Shown: positions 35,106-44,261 of the stretch, one piece after another | Numbering within the stretch: the first letter of the stretch is position 1 | Layout: each line of letters starts with the position of its first letter | From: Denitrobacterium detoxificans | GTDB taxonomy: Bacteria > Actinomycetota > Coriobacteriia > Coriobacteriales > Eggerthellaceae | Direction of reading: 5' to 3' | Assembly: GCF_015062615.1 (NCBI RefSeq) | Contig: NZ_SUUH01000001.1 | Coordinates: 408,366-472,365 of the forward strand | Length of the DNA: 64,000 bases | Program-made: the position numbers and the translations under genes | The notes under the pieces: generated by a model | The model's database searches: none | What the model saw: only the letters and a program-made list of their open reading frames with translations | What the model was told of the DNA's origin: nothing

Positions 35106-35780
35106 ATGAACGAAACGTCAGCGCTCAAGCGCACCGAGCTCTTTGGAAGCACGAGCGAAGAGGACATCGATTCGATGCTAGGGTGCCTGGGGTCCCACGT
35201 GAAAACCTACCGAAGCGGCGAATACGTATTCCACATGGGCGACATGACGTCCGAAATCGGGCTCGTGCTAGAAGGCAGCGTCTACATCGAGAACGTGGAC
35301 ATATGGGGTGACGCGCGCGTTATGCGCACCTGCTCGACCGGCGAGCTGTTCTGCGAAGAACAGGCGGCCATACCCAACGAACCCCTTATGGTGGACGTCA
35401 TCGCGCAGGAAGACTCACGCATCATGTTCCTCAATGCGAGCAAGGCGCTCTCCACCTGCCCTCACGCGTGTCCGCACCACCGCCATCTCTCGCTGAAGCT
35501 CACCACGATGATCGCTCGACGCAGCCTGGGGCTTTCCCAGCAGCTGTTCCACACCACCCCAAAGTCCATTCGCGGCAAGCTGCTCTCGTATCTTTCGCAC
35601 GAGTCGGAACGCGCGGGAAGCAACGAGTTCGACATCCCATTCAACCGCCAGCAGCTCGCGAACTACCTGGGAGTCGACAGAAGCGCCATGTCGAACGAGA
35701 TTTCGAAAATGCGCGACGACGGCATCCTGGAAACGAAGCGCAGCCATTTCGTGCTGCACAGCAACGCAAACGGGCGCTAA
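35106..35780 (+). CDS. Crp/Fnr-family transcriptional regulator
   Basis: A 224-residue protein with a cyclic nucleotide-type sensor fold (about 10-120), a dimer helix (125-150) and a Crp helix-turn-helix (FNRQQLANYLGVDRSAMSNEISKM). Cys118 and Cys122 in STCPHACPHH are in the position where anaerobe members commonly have a CX3C pair, possibly a haem, metal or redox site. The divergent ferredoxin gene is the obvious target. GAAGAGGA precedes the ATG. Confidence 0.88.
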   Translation: MNETSALKRTELFGSTSEEDIDSMLGCLGSHVKTYRSGEYVFHMGDMTSEIGLVLEGSVYIENVDIWGDARVMRTCSTGELFCEEQAAIPNEPLMVDVIAQEDSRIMFLNASKALSTCPHACPHHRHLSLKLTTMIARRSLGLSQQLFHTTPKSIRGKLLSYLSHESERAGSNEFDIPFNRQQLANYLGVDRSAMSNEISKMRDDGILETKRSHFVLHSNANGR

Positions 35781-36042
35781 AGCGAGACGCGTTCGGCATC
35801 TTGTTCCTCGACGCATGGCGCATGCGTCATGCACCCAGCCCATGCGCATTCAGCACCAATGCCATGCGGAGATTTTCGAAGGCGCATCCACGCTCTGATA
35901 CACTGATATGCGCAGTGAGCAGCGACCATGCGTAAGCCCAGCTGCCGCGCGTGCATATTCCCACCTACAAGCGAATAGCATCGCCGCAACCGCAATGCGG
36001 CATAGAACAGTGCCGCATCTTGCACAACGAGAAAGGTTAGGC

Positions 36043-37935
36043 ATGCCCACAAGCAATACGAACACACCCGGCTCTTCTTCCGCCGTCCCCTTCCTGGTCG
36101 TACTATACGCAGGAGCCTTCCTCGGAGGCTTCAACGAGAACCTCCTCAATATGGCCCTCGTGCCCATCATGGGCGAGTACGGCATCGACTCGGCCACATC
36201 GCAATGGCTCGTAAGCGGCTACATGATCGTGGCCACGCTAGTGGTAAGCTGCATGGCGTTCCTCTTCCGCCGCGTTCCCCTCAAGGCGCTCTTCTACAGC
36301 GCCGTAGCCTGCACGGCAGCTGGATCCATCCTTGGCATCGTATCCTCCAGCTTCGCCATGCTGCTATGCGCCCGCCTCGTTCAGGCATTGGGCAGCGGCA
36401 TATTCATTCCGCTGATGATAAACAGCGTCCTTGTCGTAAGCCCCCGCAATCGCATCGCCACGTTCGTCGCCATCGGCAGTTGCACGATCACGTTCGGTCC
36501 CGCGCTCGCACCCGTCGTAACGGGAGGCCTCGTGTCGGCCCTGGGCTGGCACAGCGTATTTCTCATCCCCATTCTGACTTCCATCGTCATTGCCCTACTC
36601 GGCATCCCGTTCGTACGCAACCTGCAGACGGTACGGGAAAACCTGGATATCCCCTCCGTCGCACTTTCCGCGACGTTGCTCACGTCGCTTACATACGGGC
36701 TCGCAGAACTCACGATCAACGCAGTAATCGCAGGAGTCGCGCTCGTCATCGCGGTCGCCTCGATTGCGCTATTCGCCTGGCGGCAAGTACGCTGCGAGCA
36801 TCCGCTCATCGATCTTGCGCCCCTGCGCATGCGATCGTTTTGGCCCACGGTCATTCTCACCACCATTGCCATGATGAGCAGCTTCTCGCTTTCGGTCATG
36901 TTGCCCCAGTACTTCGAAGGGGCGCTGGGCATGGAAGCCTTCGCCGCCGGCATGGTAATCCTCGTCCCCGTGCTCGCGAATGCCCTATGCACGATATTCG
37001 CCGGACGCGCCATGGATACCTTCGGAGAGTGGCCACTCATCCCCGCGGGATTTGCCGTAACGCTCGTCGGCTTCGTCTTGGCATCGATCGTAAGCTCGCA
37101 GCAATCGGTAGAGTCGATGTTCATGGCGGCGCTTGTCGCGCTCATCGGCATCGGCATGGTCTTTTCTCCCTCGCAAACATCAGGCCTGCGAACGCTCCCG
37201 CCAGAACTCAACCCCTTCGGAGTCGCGCTCAATACGACCTTCCTGCAGATTGCCGCATGCATTGGGCCTTCGCTCTACATGGGAATCCTTTCCTCGACGC
37301 AGGCAGCCGCCGCAGCACAGGGCATCCCCGACGCCCTAGCCGTTGCCGAGGGCTTCCGCATAGCAATGCTCGTGGGCGCAGGCATCGCCACGGTGGGCCT
37401 TGCCATCGCCGTCCCCCATTCGCTCGCCGCGCGCAAGCGCATCACGGCGCAAAGGCAGCAAGCGGAACACACGCCCGCCGCATCCTCGGTCTTGGGCAGC
37501 ATCATGAACACGGAGGTATACAGCCTTACCCCAAACATCCCCGTACGCAAGGCGATGCGCAGCCTGATCGAGCATCATGTTAGCGGGATGCCCCTTGTTG
37601 ACGAAAACGGAAAGCTCGTCGGATTCGTCTCCGATGGCGACATCATGCGGTTCCTCGCCGACAAGCACCCCGCCATTAGCGGCCCCTACACCTTCATGGA
37701 AGCCGTGAACAGCCAAAGCGTCGACGAACGTCTACACGAGCTGCTAGAACTGCCCGTAAGCGCCATCGCCACCGATCACGTCATCACCATTTCGGCAGGC
37801 TCATCGCTCAAGGAGGCATGCGGCTTGCTCGCCCAGTACAAGCTCAAGAAGATACCCGTAACCGAAAACGGCAAGATAGCCGGCATGCTCAGTCGCTCCG
37901 ACGTCATGCGTTACGCCATGGAATCGGCCCTGTAG
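36043..37935 (+). CDS. MFS transporter fused to a CBS-domain pair
   Basis: A 630-residue protein. Residues 10-470 form a 14-helix major facilitator of the drug:H+ DHA2 class (FLGGFNENLLNMALVPIM, VSGYMIVATLV, ARLVQALGSGIFIP, SCTITFGPALAPVVTGGL, motif C-like). Residues 484-630 are two CBS domains (VSGMPLVDENGKLVGFVSDGDIM and LKKIPVTENGKIAGMLSRSDVM). CBS pairs usually sense adenine nucleotides, so transport may be gated by energy state or c-di-AMP; this is inference. The start MPTSNTN has AAAGG upstream. It is single, closed by a terminator. Confidence 0.88.
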   Translation: MPTSNTNTPGSSSAVPFLVVLYAGAFLGGFNENLLNMALVPIMGEYGIDSATSQWLVSGYMIVATLVVSCMAFLFRRVPLKALFYSAVACTAAGSILGIVSSSFAMLLCARLVQALGSGIFIPLMINSVLVVSPRNRIATFVAIGSCTITFGPALAPVVTGGLVSALGWHSVFLIPILTSIVIALLGIPFVRNLQTVRENLDIPSVALSATLLTSLTYGLAELTINAVIAGVALVIAVASIALFAWRQVRCEHPLIDLAPLRMRSFWPTVILTTIAMMSSFSLSVMLPQYFEGALGMEAFAAGMVILVPVLANALCTIFAGRAMDTFGEWPLIPAGFAVTLVGFVLASIVSSQQSVESMFMAALVALIGIGMVFSPSQTSGLRTLPPELNPFGVALNTTFLQIAACIGPSLYMGILSSTQAAAAAQGIPDALAVAEGFRIAMLVGAGIATVGLAIAVPHSLAARKRITAQRQQAEHTPAASSVLGSIMNTEVYSLTPNIPVRKAMRSLIEHHVSGMPLVDENGKLVGFVSDGDIMRFLADKHPAISGPYTFMEAVNSQSVDERLHELLELPVSAIATDHVITISAGSSLKEACGLLAQYKLKKIPVTENGKIAGMLSRSDVMRYAMESAL

Positions 37936-37960
37936 CGCCCTACAACACGAGTGCACATGC

Positions 37961-37999
37961 AACGGCGCCACACTCCCCTCGGGAATGCGGCGCCGTTTT
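37961..37999 (+). terminator. Terminator after the MFS-CBS gene
   Basis: AACGGCGCC (37961-37969) pairs with GGCGCCGTT (37989-37997), followed by TTTC, 25 bases past the stop. Confidence 0.75.
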
Positions 38000-38023
38000 C
38001 GCATATGGTTCACGAACTAAGCG

Positions 38024-39049
38024 CTACATATTCCAACGCATGATGGTCTTGCCCATGGGCTTACGCGCATCGGCGTCGAACGCATGCGCGATATCGCGAA
38101 TGGACGCGACGTCGTTCACCGTGCCCACCAGGGACTCCAGGTAACTGGCAATCTGCGGATGCTCGCGGTACAGCTGCAGCGTGCGCTCGAAATCCAAGCG
38201 ACCGCTCCGGCTGCTGCCAAACATGCGCAGGCCCTTTTCCAGCACCATGCGCGTATTCACGGGAACGGGGTTCTCGGAAACGCCCATGAGGGAAATGGTT
38301 CCCTCGGGCTTGATGGTATCGATGATCTGCCCAATGGCCGACGCTGCCCCATCACCGCCGCAGCACTCGAAGGCGTGGTCGATGAGCGGCGCATTCGCCG
38401 CATCGGTGGTAAGAAACGTCTGGTCCACGAACGTAAAGTCGGCAAGCTTGTAGGCATTGCGCCCAAACACCACGATGTTCATGTTGGGATACATGGAACG
38501 CAAGACGAGCGACACGATGAAGCCCACGTTGCCATCGCCCCATACGCCCACCGTCTCGCGACGCACATGGGCAATTTCGCCAAACCGCGAAACCGCATGA
38601 ACGGCAACGCTCACCAGTTCGGTAAACGCCGCCACTTCATCGGAGATGGAATCAGGAAGCGCAATGACGCGAGAAGTGGGCAGCACAACCAGTTCCTGCA
38701 TGAAGCCATCGTATCCGCTGCCGCAGAACTGGCTGCTGCGAAGGTAGTTTTCCTTGATGACGTCATCGGTCTCCACGGGGTTGTTCGGCAGCATAACGAC
38801 GCGCTGACCAGGCTCGAACATACCATTCGAACTCCAAGCCACACGACCAATTCCCTCATGGATAAGGGCCATGGGCAGTTTCTTCGCCATGGCGCGCGCG
38901 GAACGGCGCCCCTGAAAGTAGCGCTGATCTGCATTGCAGATGGAAAGGTGCGTAGGACGCACGACGACATCTTCGGGGCCAACCGCCACATCGACCTGCA
39001 CGGGCTCGATGGTGCGCGGCGAAACCAGGCGATACACGCAATTAAGCAT
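38024..39049 (-). CDS. tarJ: Ribulose-5-phosphate reductase-like alcohol dehydrogenase
   Basis: A 341-residue medium-chain dehydrogenase. The zinc-site context is HLSICNADQRYFQGRR and HEGIGRV, and the nucleotide fold is VGVWGDGNVGFIVSLVLR. The TarJ call rests on similarity to that subgroup and on overlap (8 bases) with a TarI-type cytidylyltransferase gene. Together they would turn ribulose 5-phosphate into CDP-ribitol for a ribitol-phosphate cell-wall polymer. It is the last gene of the envelope block. Confidence 0.85.
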   Translation of the reverse strand: MLNCVYRLVSPRTIEPVQVDVAVGPEDVVVRPTHLSICNADQRYFQGRRSARAMAKKLPMALIHEGIGRVAWSSNGMFEPGQRVVMLPNNPVETDDVIKENYLRSSQFCGSGYDGFMQELVVLPTSRVIALPDSISDEVAAFTELVSVAVHAVSRFGEIAHVRRETVGVWGDGNVGFIVSLVLRSMYPNMNIVVFGRNAYKLADFTFVDQTFLTTDAANAPLIDHAFECCGGDGAASAIGQIIDTIKPEGTISLMGVSENPVPVNTRMVLEKGLRMFGSSRSGRLDFERTLQLYREHPQIASYLESLVGTVNDVASIRDIAHAFDADARKPMGKTIMRWNM

Positions 39050-39767
39050 GATGCCCCTCTTCTTCCTGTTCCATCATGGCGCGGGCTATGCGCATGTCGC
39101 TGGTATACGTGAGCTTGATGTTACTCTCGCTGCCACGGACCATGGCAACCTTTTCGCCCTTCAGAACGAACACCTTGCACGCATCGGTGAGAATGGCCTT
39201 TTCGTCGTCGGTAAGCTCCAGGAAGAGCTTCTTCAGGCGCTTGGCATTGAAGGACTGGGGCGTCTGGCCCTGATAGTATTCCGCGCGATTCGGAATGGAG
39301 GCAATCATGCTGGAGTCGACGCTATGGACGATGGTGTCGGTGGCGGGAATCACCGTATCGCAAGCACCATACTCGCGCGCTGCAGCGATGTTCTCCACGA
39401 TGATGCGGTAATCGACAAAGGGGCGCACGGCATCGTGCGTGACGATAATGGTGTCGTCGTCCATACCATACGTCTTCTCGATATGGCCGACGGCGTTCAT
39501 GATGGTATCGTTGCGCTCGGCGCCGCCCGCCACGATGTCAATGCGATGCTGGAATGTACCCAGGTAGCGGCTCACGATATCCTGCGTCTGCTGCAGCCAC
39601 GTTGCCGGAGACAGCACGATGATCTTCTGAAACTCGTCGACCAGGCAAAACTTCTCGATGGTGTGCACGATTACCGGGCGATCGCCCATCATCCAAAACT
39701 GCTTGGGCTTGTTGGGGTTGCCCATACGGGTGCCCGAACCGCCTGCGAGAATTGCCGCGTAAACCAT
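39042..39767 (-). CDS. tarI: Ribitol-5-phosphate cytidylyltransferase
   Basis: A 241-residue IspD-superfamily nucleotidyltransferase with AILAGGSGTRMGNPNKPKQF at the N-terminus, VTHDAVRPFVDYR and the C-terminal SNIKLTYTSDM. IspD (isoprenoid synthesis) is the alternative, but the operon partner TarJ and the absence of isoprenoid genes favour TarI. It ends in ATG overlap with the dehydrogenase. Confidence 0.87.
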   Translation of the reverse strand: MVYAAILAGGSGTRMGNPNKPKQFWMMGDRPVIVHTIEKFCLVDEFQKIIVLSPATWLQQTQDIVSRYLGTFQHRIDIVAGGAERNDTIMNAVGHIEKTYGMDDDTIIVTHDAVRPFVDYRIIVENIAAAREYGACDTVIPATDTIVHSVDSSMIASIPNRAEYYQGQTPQSFNAKRLKKLFLELTDDEKAILTDACKVFVLKGEKVAMVRGSESNIKLTYTSDMRIARAMMEQEEEGHHA

Positions 39768-39843
39768 TACGTCCTCTATCTATCGAATGCGTATCGTCTA
39801 AAAACCAACGAGCGCGGGCTACCCCGCGCTCCCCCTACGTGTT

Positions 39844-40686
39844 TTACGCTGATGCGTTTGGCGCGCTTTTGCCATTGTCGGGCAGCTGAATGATTTCGTT
39901 GTTGTAGTAATCGACAGCGTCCTCGATGTCACCATCGTACATCATTTTGCCCTGTTCCAGAACAATGCCCCTCGTGCAGAATTCCTGAGCAGCCTTGGAC
40001 TCGTGCGTCACGAACATGATGGTCACGTCTTTGTTCGACATGATGTCGGACATGCGCTCGATGCACTTCGCGCGGAACTTGCGATCGCCCACGGAAAGAG
40101 CCTCGTCGACTACGAGGATGTCGGGCTCGATGGTGGCAGCCAACGCAAAGCCCAGGCGGGCCTTCATGCCGCTCGAATACATCTTCATGGGCTGGTCAAT
40201 GTAGATGCCCAGTTCCGCGAACTCGACGATTTGCTCTTCCACCTCGTGGAACTCCGCCTTGGTCATGCCCAGCACCTGGCTGCGAAGCGCCAGGTTCTCG
40301 CGACCCGTAAGCTGACCATCGAAGCCGGCGTTCAGCTCGAGCAGAGCGCTCACCCGGCCGTTCACGGTGATGGTGCCACTCGTGGGGTGGCTTACGCCTG
40401 TAATCATCTTCAGAGCGGTGGACTTGCCAGCACCATTGCGACCGACCAACGCTACGGCCTCGCCCTTCTTCACCTCGAAGGACAAATCGTCATTGGCATT
40501 CACCACGCCCACCAAGGAGCGCGACCTCGTATTGAAGATGCCCAGGAAGCGGCTGCGTTCGTTCTTGTACAGCTTGTACTGCTTGGTAACGTGCTCGAAG
40601 CGGATGGCGGTCTCATCGCTGGTGGTCTTGTGCGCATCACGTACGAGGCGCACCTGATGAAGCTTTTCCTCGGCGCTAGAGGGCAT
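39844..40686 (-). CDS. tagH: Polysaccharide/teichoic acid exporter ATP-binding protein
   Basis: A 280-residue ABC ATPase of the polysaccharide export class: Walker A VGRNGAGKST, signature YSSGMKARLGFA and Walker B ILVVDEALSVGD. The unusual SSGMKARLGFA signature is typical of TagH/RfbE/Wzt proteins. There is no long C-terminal carbohydrate-binding tail, so it should handle the polymer without end-recognition. Its ATG overlaps the permease stop by 11 bases. Confidence 0.88.
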   Translation of the reverse strand: MPSSAEEKLHQVRLVRDAHKTTSDETAIRFEHVTKQYKLYKNERSRFLGIFNTRSRSLVGVVNANDDLSFEVKKGEAVALVGRNGAGKSTALKMITGVSHPTSGTITVNGRVSALLELNAGFDGQLTGRENLALRSQVLGMTKAEFHEVEEQIVEFAELGIYIDQPMKMYSSGMKARLGFALAATIEPDILVVDEALSVGDRKFRAKCIERMSDIMSNKDVTIMFVTHESKAAQEFCTRGIVLEQGKMMYDGDIEDAVDYYNNEIIQLPDNGKSAPNASA

Positions 40687-41497
40687 CGGACACCTCCTCG
40701 TTGAAGTGGCGATACACCAGAACCATCACGACAAGCGTTACCACGAAGACGATGCAGAAGCATCCAAAGAAGACCGGGTCTTCCCAGAACCAGACCTTTT
40801 CGCAGAGCGCATCGCGAAATGCGGTAACGAAGAACGTGATGGGATTGAACAGCATGATGTCGGCCGCCCAGCCGAAGCCCGCAGGGCCCAGAATCTGCAT
40901 GTTGAACAGGATGCCCGAAAGCCAGAAGAACGGGTTGTTCAACGCCTTCATGAGCTGGCCGAAGTCCTTGCTCATGCCCGAGAGCTGCGAGTTCATGATG
41001 GAAACCATATTCCAGAACACCGACATGAGCACAAGCAGGATGGGAACCTGAATGAGGTAGATATCCCAAGGCATGCCATACGCCGTATAGATGACCATGA
41101 GGATCACGAACAGCACCGAATTGATGAGCAAGGTGGAAAGCGTATACAACGTGGAAATGCCGCTGAGCGGAAACTTCACCTTGTTGACCAGGTACGGATA
41201 CCTATGCAGTACGTCGGAACCGGTATTGGTCATGTCGGACATGAAGAACCACGGGATAAGGCCCGCAACGAGCCACACGAAGTACGGATACGCCCCCGAC
41301 GTGGTGCTGCTTGCGCGCAAGCCAATTTCAAGAGCAAACCAGAAAACGACAACGAAGACGATGGGCTTGATGGCGAGCCACGCCCATCCGAGCACGGCGC
41401 CACGCGCGCGCTTCTTCAGTTCGAAGACAGCGAGATGGCCAATTTGCGTACGCCATTCCCAGTTGTCCTTCAGGATATTGGTGAGTGTCTTTATCAA
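40676..41497 (-). CDS. tagG: Polysaccharide/teichoic acid exporter permease
   Basis: A 273-residue ABC-2 permease with six helices, N-terminal cytoplasmic WEWRTQIGHLAVFELKKRARGAVLGWAW and the PYFVWLVAGLIPWFF motif of the TagG/RfbA class. It moves a lipid-linked polymer across the membrane with the adjacent ATPase. The start appears to be a TTG (M-IKTLTN), since no in-frame ATG exists nearby; the ribosome site is weak. Confidence 0.88.
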   Translation of the reverse strand: MIKTLTNILKDNWEWRTQIGHLAVFELKKRARGAVLGWAWLAIKPIVFVVVFWFALEIGLRASSTTSGAYPYFVWLVAGLIPWFFMSDMTNTGSDVLHRYPYLVNKVKFPLSGISTLYTLSTLLINSVLFVILMVIYTAYGMPWDIYLIQVPILLVLMSVFWNMVSIMNSQLSGMSKDFGQLMKALNNPFFWLSGILFNMQILGPAGFGWAADIMLFNPITFFVTAFRDALCEKVWFWEDPVFFGCFCIVFVVTLVVMVLVYRHFNEEVSDAL

Positions 41498-41598
41498 TCT
41501 GTGTCCATCCAGCTAATGCAACCCGGTAAGTCTACCACACAACGGCGCAACCCACACGCGTCTTCGCTGATGAGACGGCTTGCGGACTGCGCATTGCG

Positions 41599-42549
41599 TT
41601 AGTTGACGTTCTTGGGGGCGATAACGGTGGCAGGATCGCCGCCAGCATCCACCACGGCCATGAGCTCGGCCCACGCTTCCTCGTCGCGCGGGATAAGCCA
41701 GATGTCGTTCACGATGCTGCCCTGATACGGGCCGCTCGTGGAATCAAACGTGATGGAGCCACTGTTATTGCAGAAGTTCTCGACCAGCTTCGCGAGTACT
41801 TCAGAATCCATGTTGGTATTGGTGAGCGCGGAAACGAACACGGGCACGACGGCGCTCGCCTGATCGGCGGGCATCTGGCTCACCTTGGTGATGAGCTTCT
41901 GCAGAACCTGGCGGTCCTGCGTCTGGCGAATGGCCTCCATGTCGTCGCCGTACGCCTTGCGCACGCGAGCGTACACCAGGGCCTCGTTGCCGTTCAGATG
42001 CTGGTCGCCTTCTTCGACGGTGATCTTGTTGCCCGTGATGATGTCGGTGAGGGAAATGGTCATGGGCACGGTAACGTCGACGCCGTCGATGTCGTTAACG
42101 AAGTCGACGAAGCCCACAAAGCCCATGTCGAGGTAGTACGAGATCTTCACGCCCGTAAGGTCCTCGGCAGCCTGAACGGTGCCCTCGATACCGTAATACT
42201 GATACGCCTGGTCGAACTTCGTATCGGTGCCGTTGATGTTCGTGGTGGTATCGCGCGGAATGGTAACTATGGTGATGTGATACGTCGTGGGGTCGACACG
42301 CACCAGCATGACGGTATCGGACTGGTTCTCCTTCTCCGCCTCGATGGTGCCCGTACGGCTATCGTCGCCCACCACGAGCACGTAGAACGGTTCGGTGGGA
42401 ACAACCACTTCGGGCTTGCTATCCGACACATTCGAAGTTGGCTCTTCCTGAGTGGTCTCCTGCTTCGAGCAGAAGCACCCCGACAAGCCAAATACGCCAA
42501 GGCAAAGAGCCAGGGCAAGCGCTAGCGCTTTCGCAACATTCCTCTTCAT
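41599..42549 (-). CDS. LytR-CpsA-Psr family lipoprotein (wall polymer ligase)
   Basis: A 316-residue protein. A signal peptide ends in the lipobox LSGC. The LCP domain (about 50-290) shows DDSRTGTIEAEKENQSDTVMLVRVD, TIPRDT and VYARVRKAYGDD, with the conserved Asp and Arg residues that bind the lipid pyrophosphate. LCP enzymes join teichoic acid-like polymers to peptidoglycan on the outer face. Lipid anchoring instead of a transmembrane helix is less common. It follows a second LCP gene on the same strand. Confidence 0.9.
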   Translation of the reverse strand: MKRNVAKALALALALCLGVFGLSGCFCSKQETTQEEPTSNVSDSKPEVVVPTEPFYVLVVGDDSRTGTIEAEKENQSDTVMLVRVDPTTYHITIVTIPRDTTTNINGTDTKFDQAYQYYGIEGTVQAAEDLTGVKISYYLDMGFVGFVDFVNDIDGVDVTVPMTISLTDIITGNKITVEEGDQHLNGNEALVYARVRKAYGDDMEAIRQTQDRQVLQKLITKVSQMPADQASAVVPVFVSALTNTNMDSEVLAKLVENFCNNSGSITFDSTSGPYQGSIVNDIWLIPRDEEAWAELMAVVDAGGDPATVIAPKNVN

Positions 42550-42632
42550 TTCCCCTATTCCTTTCCCATTTCAACGAACGGGACCCATGCGACGCAAACC
42601 CTGCATTGCGCCAGCCCCGCGCGTCTATCCTC

Positions 42633-44153
42633 TTAGGAGACCGTCACTTCCTCCGTAGATCCTGGCAGCGTGACCACGTCGCCCGAATAGCTTACGGAAG
42701 AGGGGTCGCCCCCGGAATTCACAACCTGCATGAGCTTCGACCACCCCGTGGGGTCATCGTAGCAGAACCAGAGGCCACCCATGGCGGAATCATAATCGCC
42801 CGCCGAGGGACCGCTTCCGCTGTACATGGTAACGCCGCCATTGAATGCCAGGGCAAGCTGAAGCAGCTCCTGGCTATTGAGGTCGGTTCCCACGCACGAG
42901 GCAATCTTCATGATGGTGCCGGGGAGCTCGGTGGCCGACTTCGACTGAATCTTCGTGACGATGGCACCCACAATCTGACGAACGGCCTTCTGCCTGTTGG
43001 ATTCCTCGTCGGAGGCGTAATCGTGGCGGGCGCGCGCGAAGATGAGCGCTTCCTGCCCGTTGAGCGTCTGCTCGCCAGCTTCCACCGTGACCTGCTCGCC
43101 CGTAAGCGCGTCAGCATAGGAAACGGTAGTGGGCACGTTCACGTCGATGCCGCCAAGGGAATCGATGAGCTCCTCGAACTGGGCAAAGCGAATCTCGGCA
43201 TAATGGCTGATGTTCACGCCGGTAATGCCCTCGACCGCCTTGATGCTCGTGGCGGCGCCACCTTCCTGGTAGGCCTGGTCGAGCTTCACGGTATTGCCCG
43301 AGCTGTCCGTCCATGCGGTATCACGCGGAATGGACACGAGCGTGACCTGCTTGTTCGTGGTATCTACGCGCGCCAGGATGATCACGTCGGACGCATTGGT
43401 GGTGTTATACGATTCCGTAGACGAGCCTTCGCGCGAATCGCTGCCCAGAAGGAGCACGTAGAAGGGCTCGTCCATGGCCGTGTCGGTAAGCGCGGCGTTC
43501 ACGCCATCGGCATCGTCGAGCTTCATGGCGCTATCAATGGAACTCATGTACCAGGCGAACGCCGCCCCCGCAAGCAGCAGCAGGGCCAAGATGACGCCCA
43601 GGACGATAAGGGCGATCTTCTTGCCGCGCTTCATCTTGCGCTTGCCAATAGTGCCCGTGGTAGAGGGCATGCTCGCATGGGAGCCATACGCCTCGCCAGC
43701 GCCCTTGGCATGCCGGCCGTGGACGGGCTGGTCTTGTGCAGCCCGGGAATAGCCCTGATAGTTGTATGCGTTCTGGGGAGCGCCGCCCATGGCCGCCTGA
43801 TAGGCGTTCTGCTGGGCCTGGCGCGTATAGGGGTTGTACTGACCCTGCTGGGCATTCTGACGACGTGCGCTGGAAGCGTAGTCGTAAGGCTGGCCCTGCG
43901 TGTTATTCGTATACGGGTTCCTGCCGTACTGGGGCTGGCCGTAGGGATTCTGGGAATACGGGCTCTGGACATTCGCCGGACGACCATACGCCTGATGCGG
44001 CTGGGCATATCCGCCATTCTGGTACGCGGAATAGCCGCCATTCGCGCCATACGCCCCATTGCCGTACCCACCATAGGGGTTCTGGGCGTAGGGATTGCCC
44101 TGCATTCGATTGGCGCCACGCGGCACGTTGTAATCTTTCTTCTTGCGACTCAC
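42633..44153 (-). CDS. LytR-CpsA-Psr family protein with a long Tyr/Asn/Gly/Gln-rich N-terminus
   Basis: A 506-residue protein. Residues 1-170 are a cytoplasmic low-complexity region rich in NPYG and YGxNPY repeats. A basic stretch (KRKMKRGKK) and one helix (178-200) precede an extracytoplasmic LCP domain (LLLGSDSREGSS, SIPRDTAW, IFARARHDYASDEESNRQ). The start is GTG, supported by AAGAGG. The N-terminal tail could act as a hub for cell-division or polymer-assembly contacts. The pairing with the next LCP gene suggests overlapping roles. Confidence 0.9.
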   Translation of the reverse strand: MSRKKKDYNVPRGANRMQGNPYAQNPYGGYGNGAYGANGGYSAYQNGGYAQPHQAYGRPANVQSPYSQNPYGQPQYGRNPYTNNTQGQPYDYASSARRQNAQQGQYNPYTRQAQQNAYQAAMGGAPQNAYNYQGYSRAAQDQPVHGRHAKGAGEAYGSHASMPSTTGTIGKRKMKRGKKIALIVLGVILALLLLAGAAFAWYMSSIDSAMKLDDADGVNAALTDTAMDEPFYVLLLGSDSREGSSTESYNTTNASDVIILARVDTTNKQVTLVSIPRDTAWTDSSGNTVKLDQAYQEGGAATSIKAVEGITGVNISHYAEIRFAQFEELIDSLGGIDVNVPTTVSYADALTGEQVTVEAGEQTLNGQEALIFARARHDYASDEESNRQKAVRQIVGAIVTKIQSKSATELPGTIMKIASCVGTDLNSQELLQLALAFNGGVTMYSGSGPSAGDYDSAMGGLWFCYDDPTGWSKLMQVVNSGGDPSSVSYSGDVVTLPGSTEEVTVS

Positions 44154-44261
44154 TGATTACCTCTTGCTATCTACGCCATACATAAGCATTTAGAGTACCC
44201 CATAACGGGCGTAGCCTACCCGCGAACGCAGGCGTTTGCGGCCATTAAACATAAGTGACAG

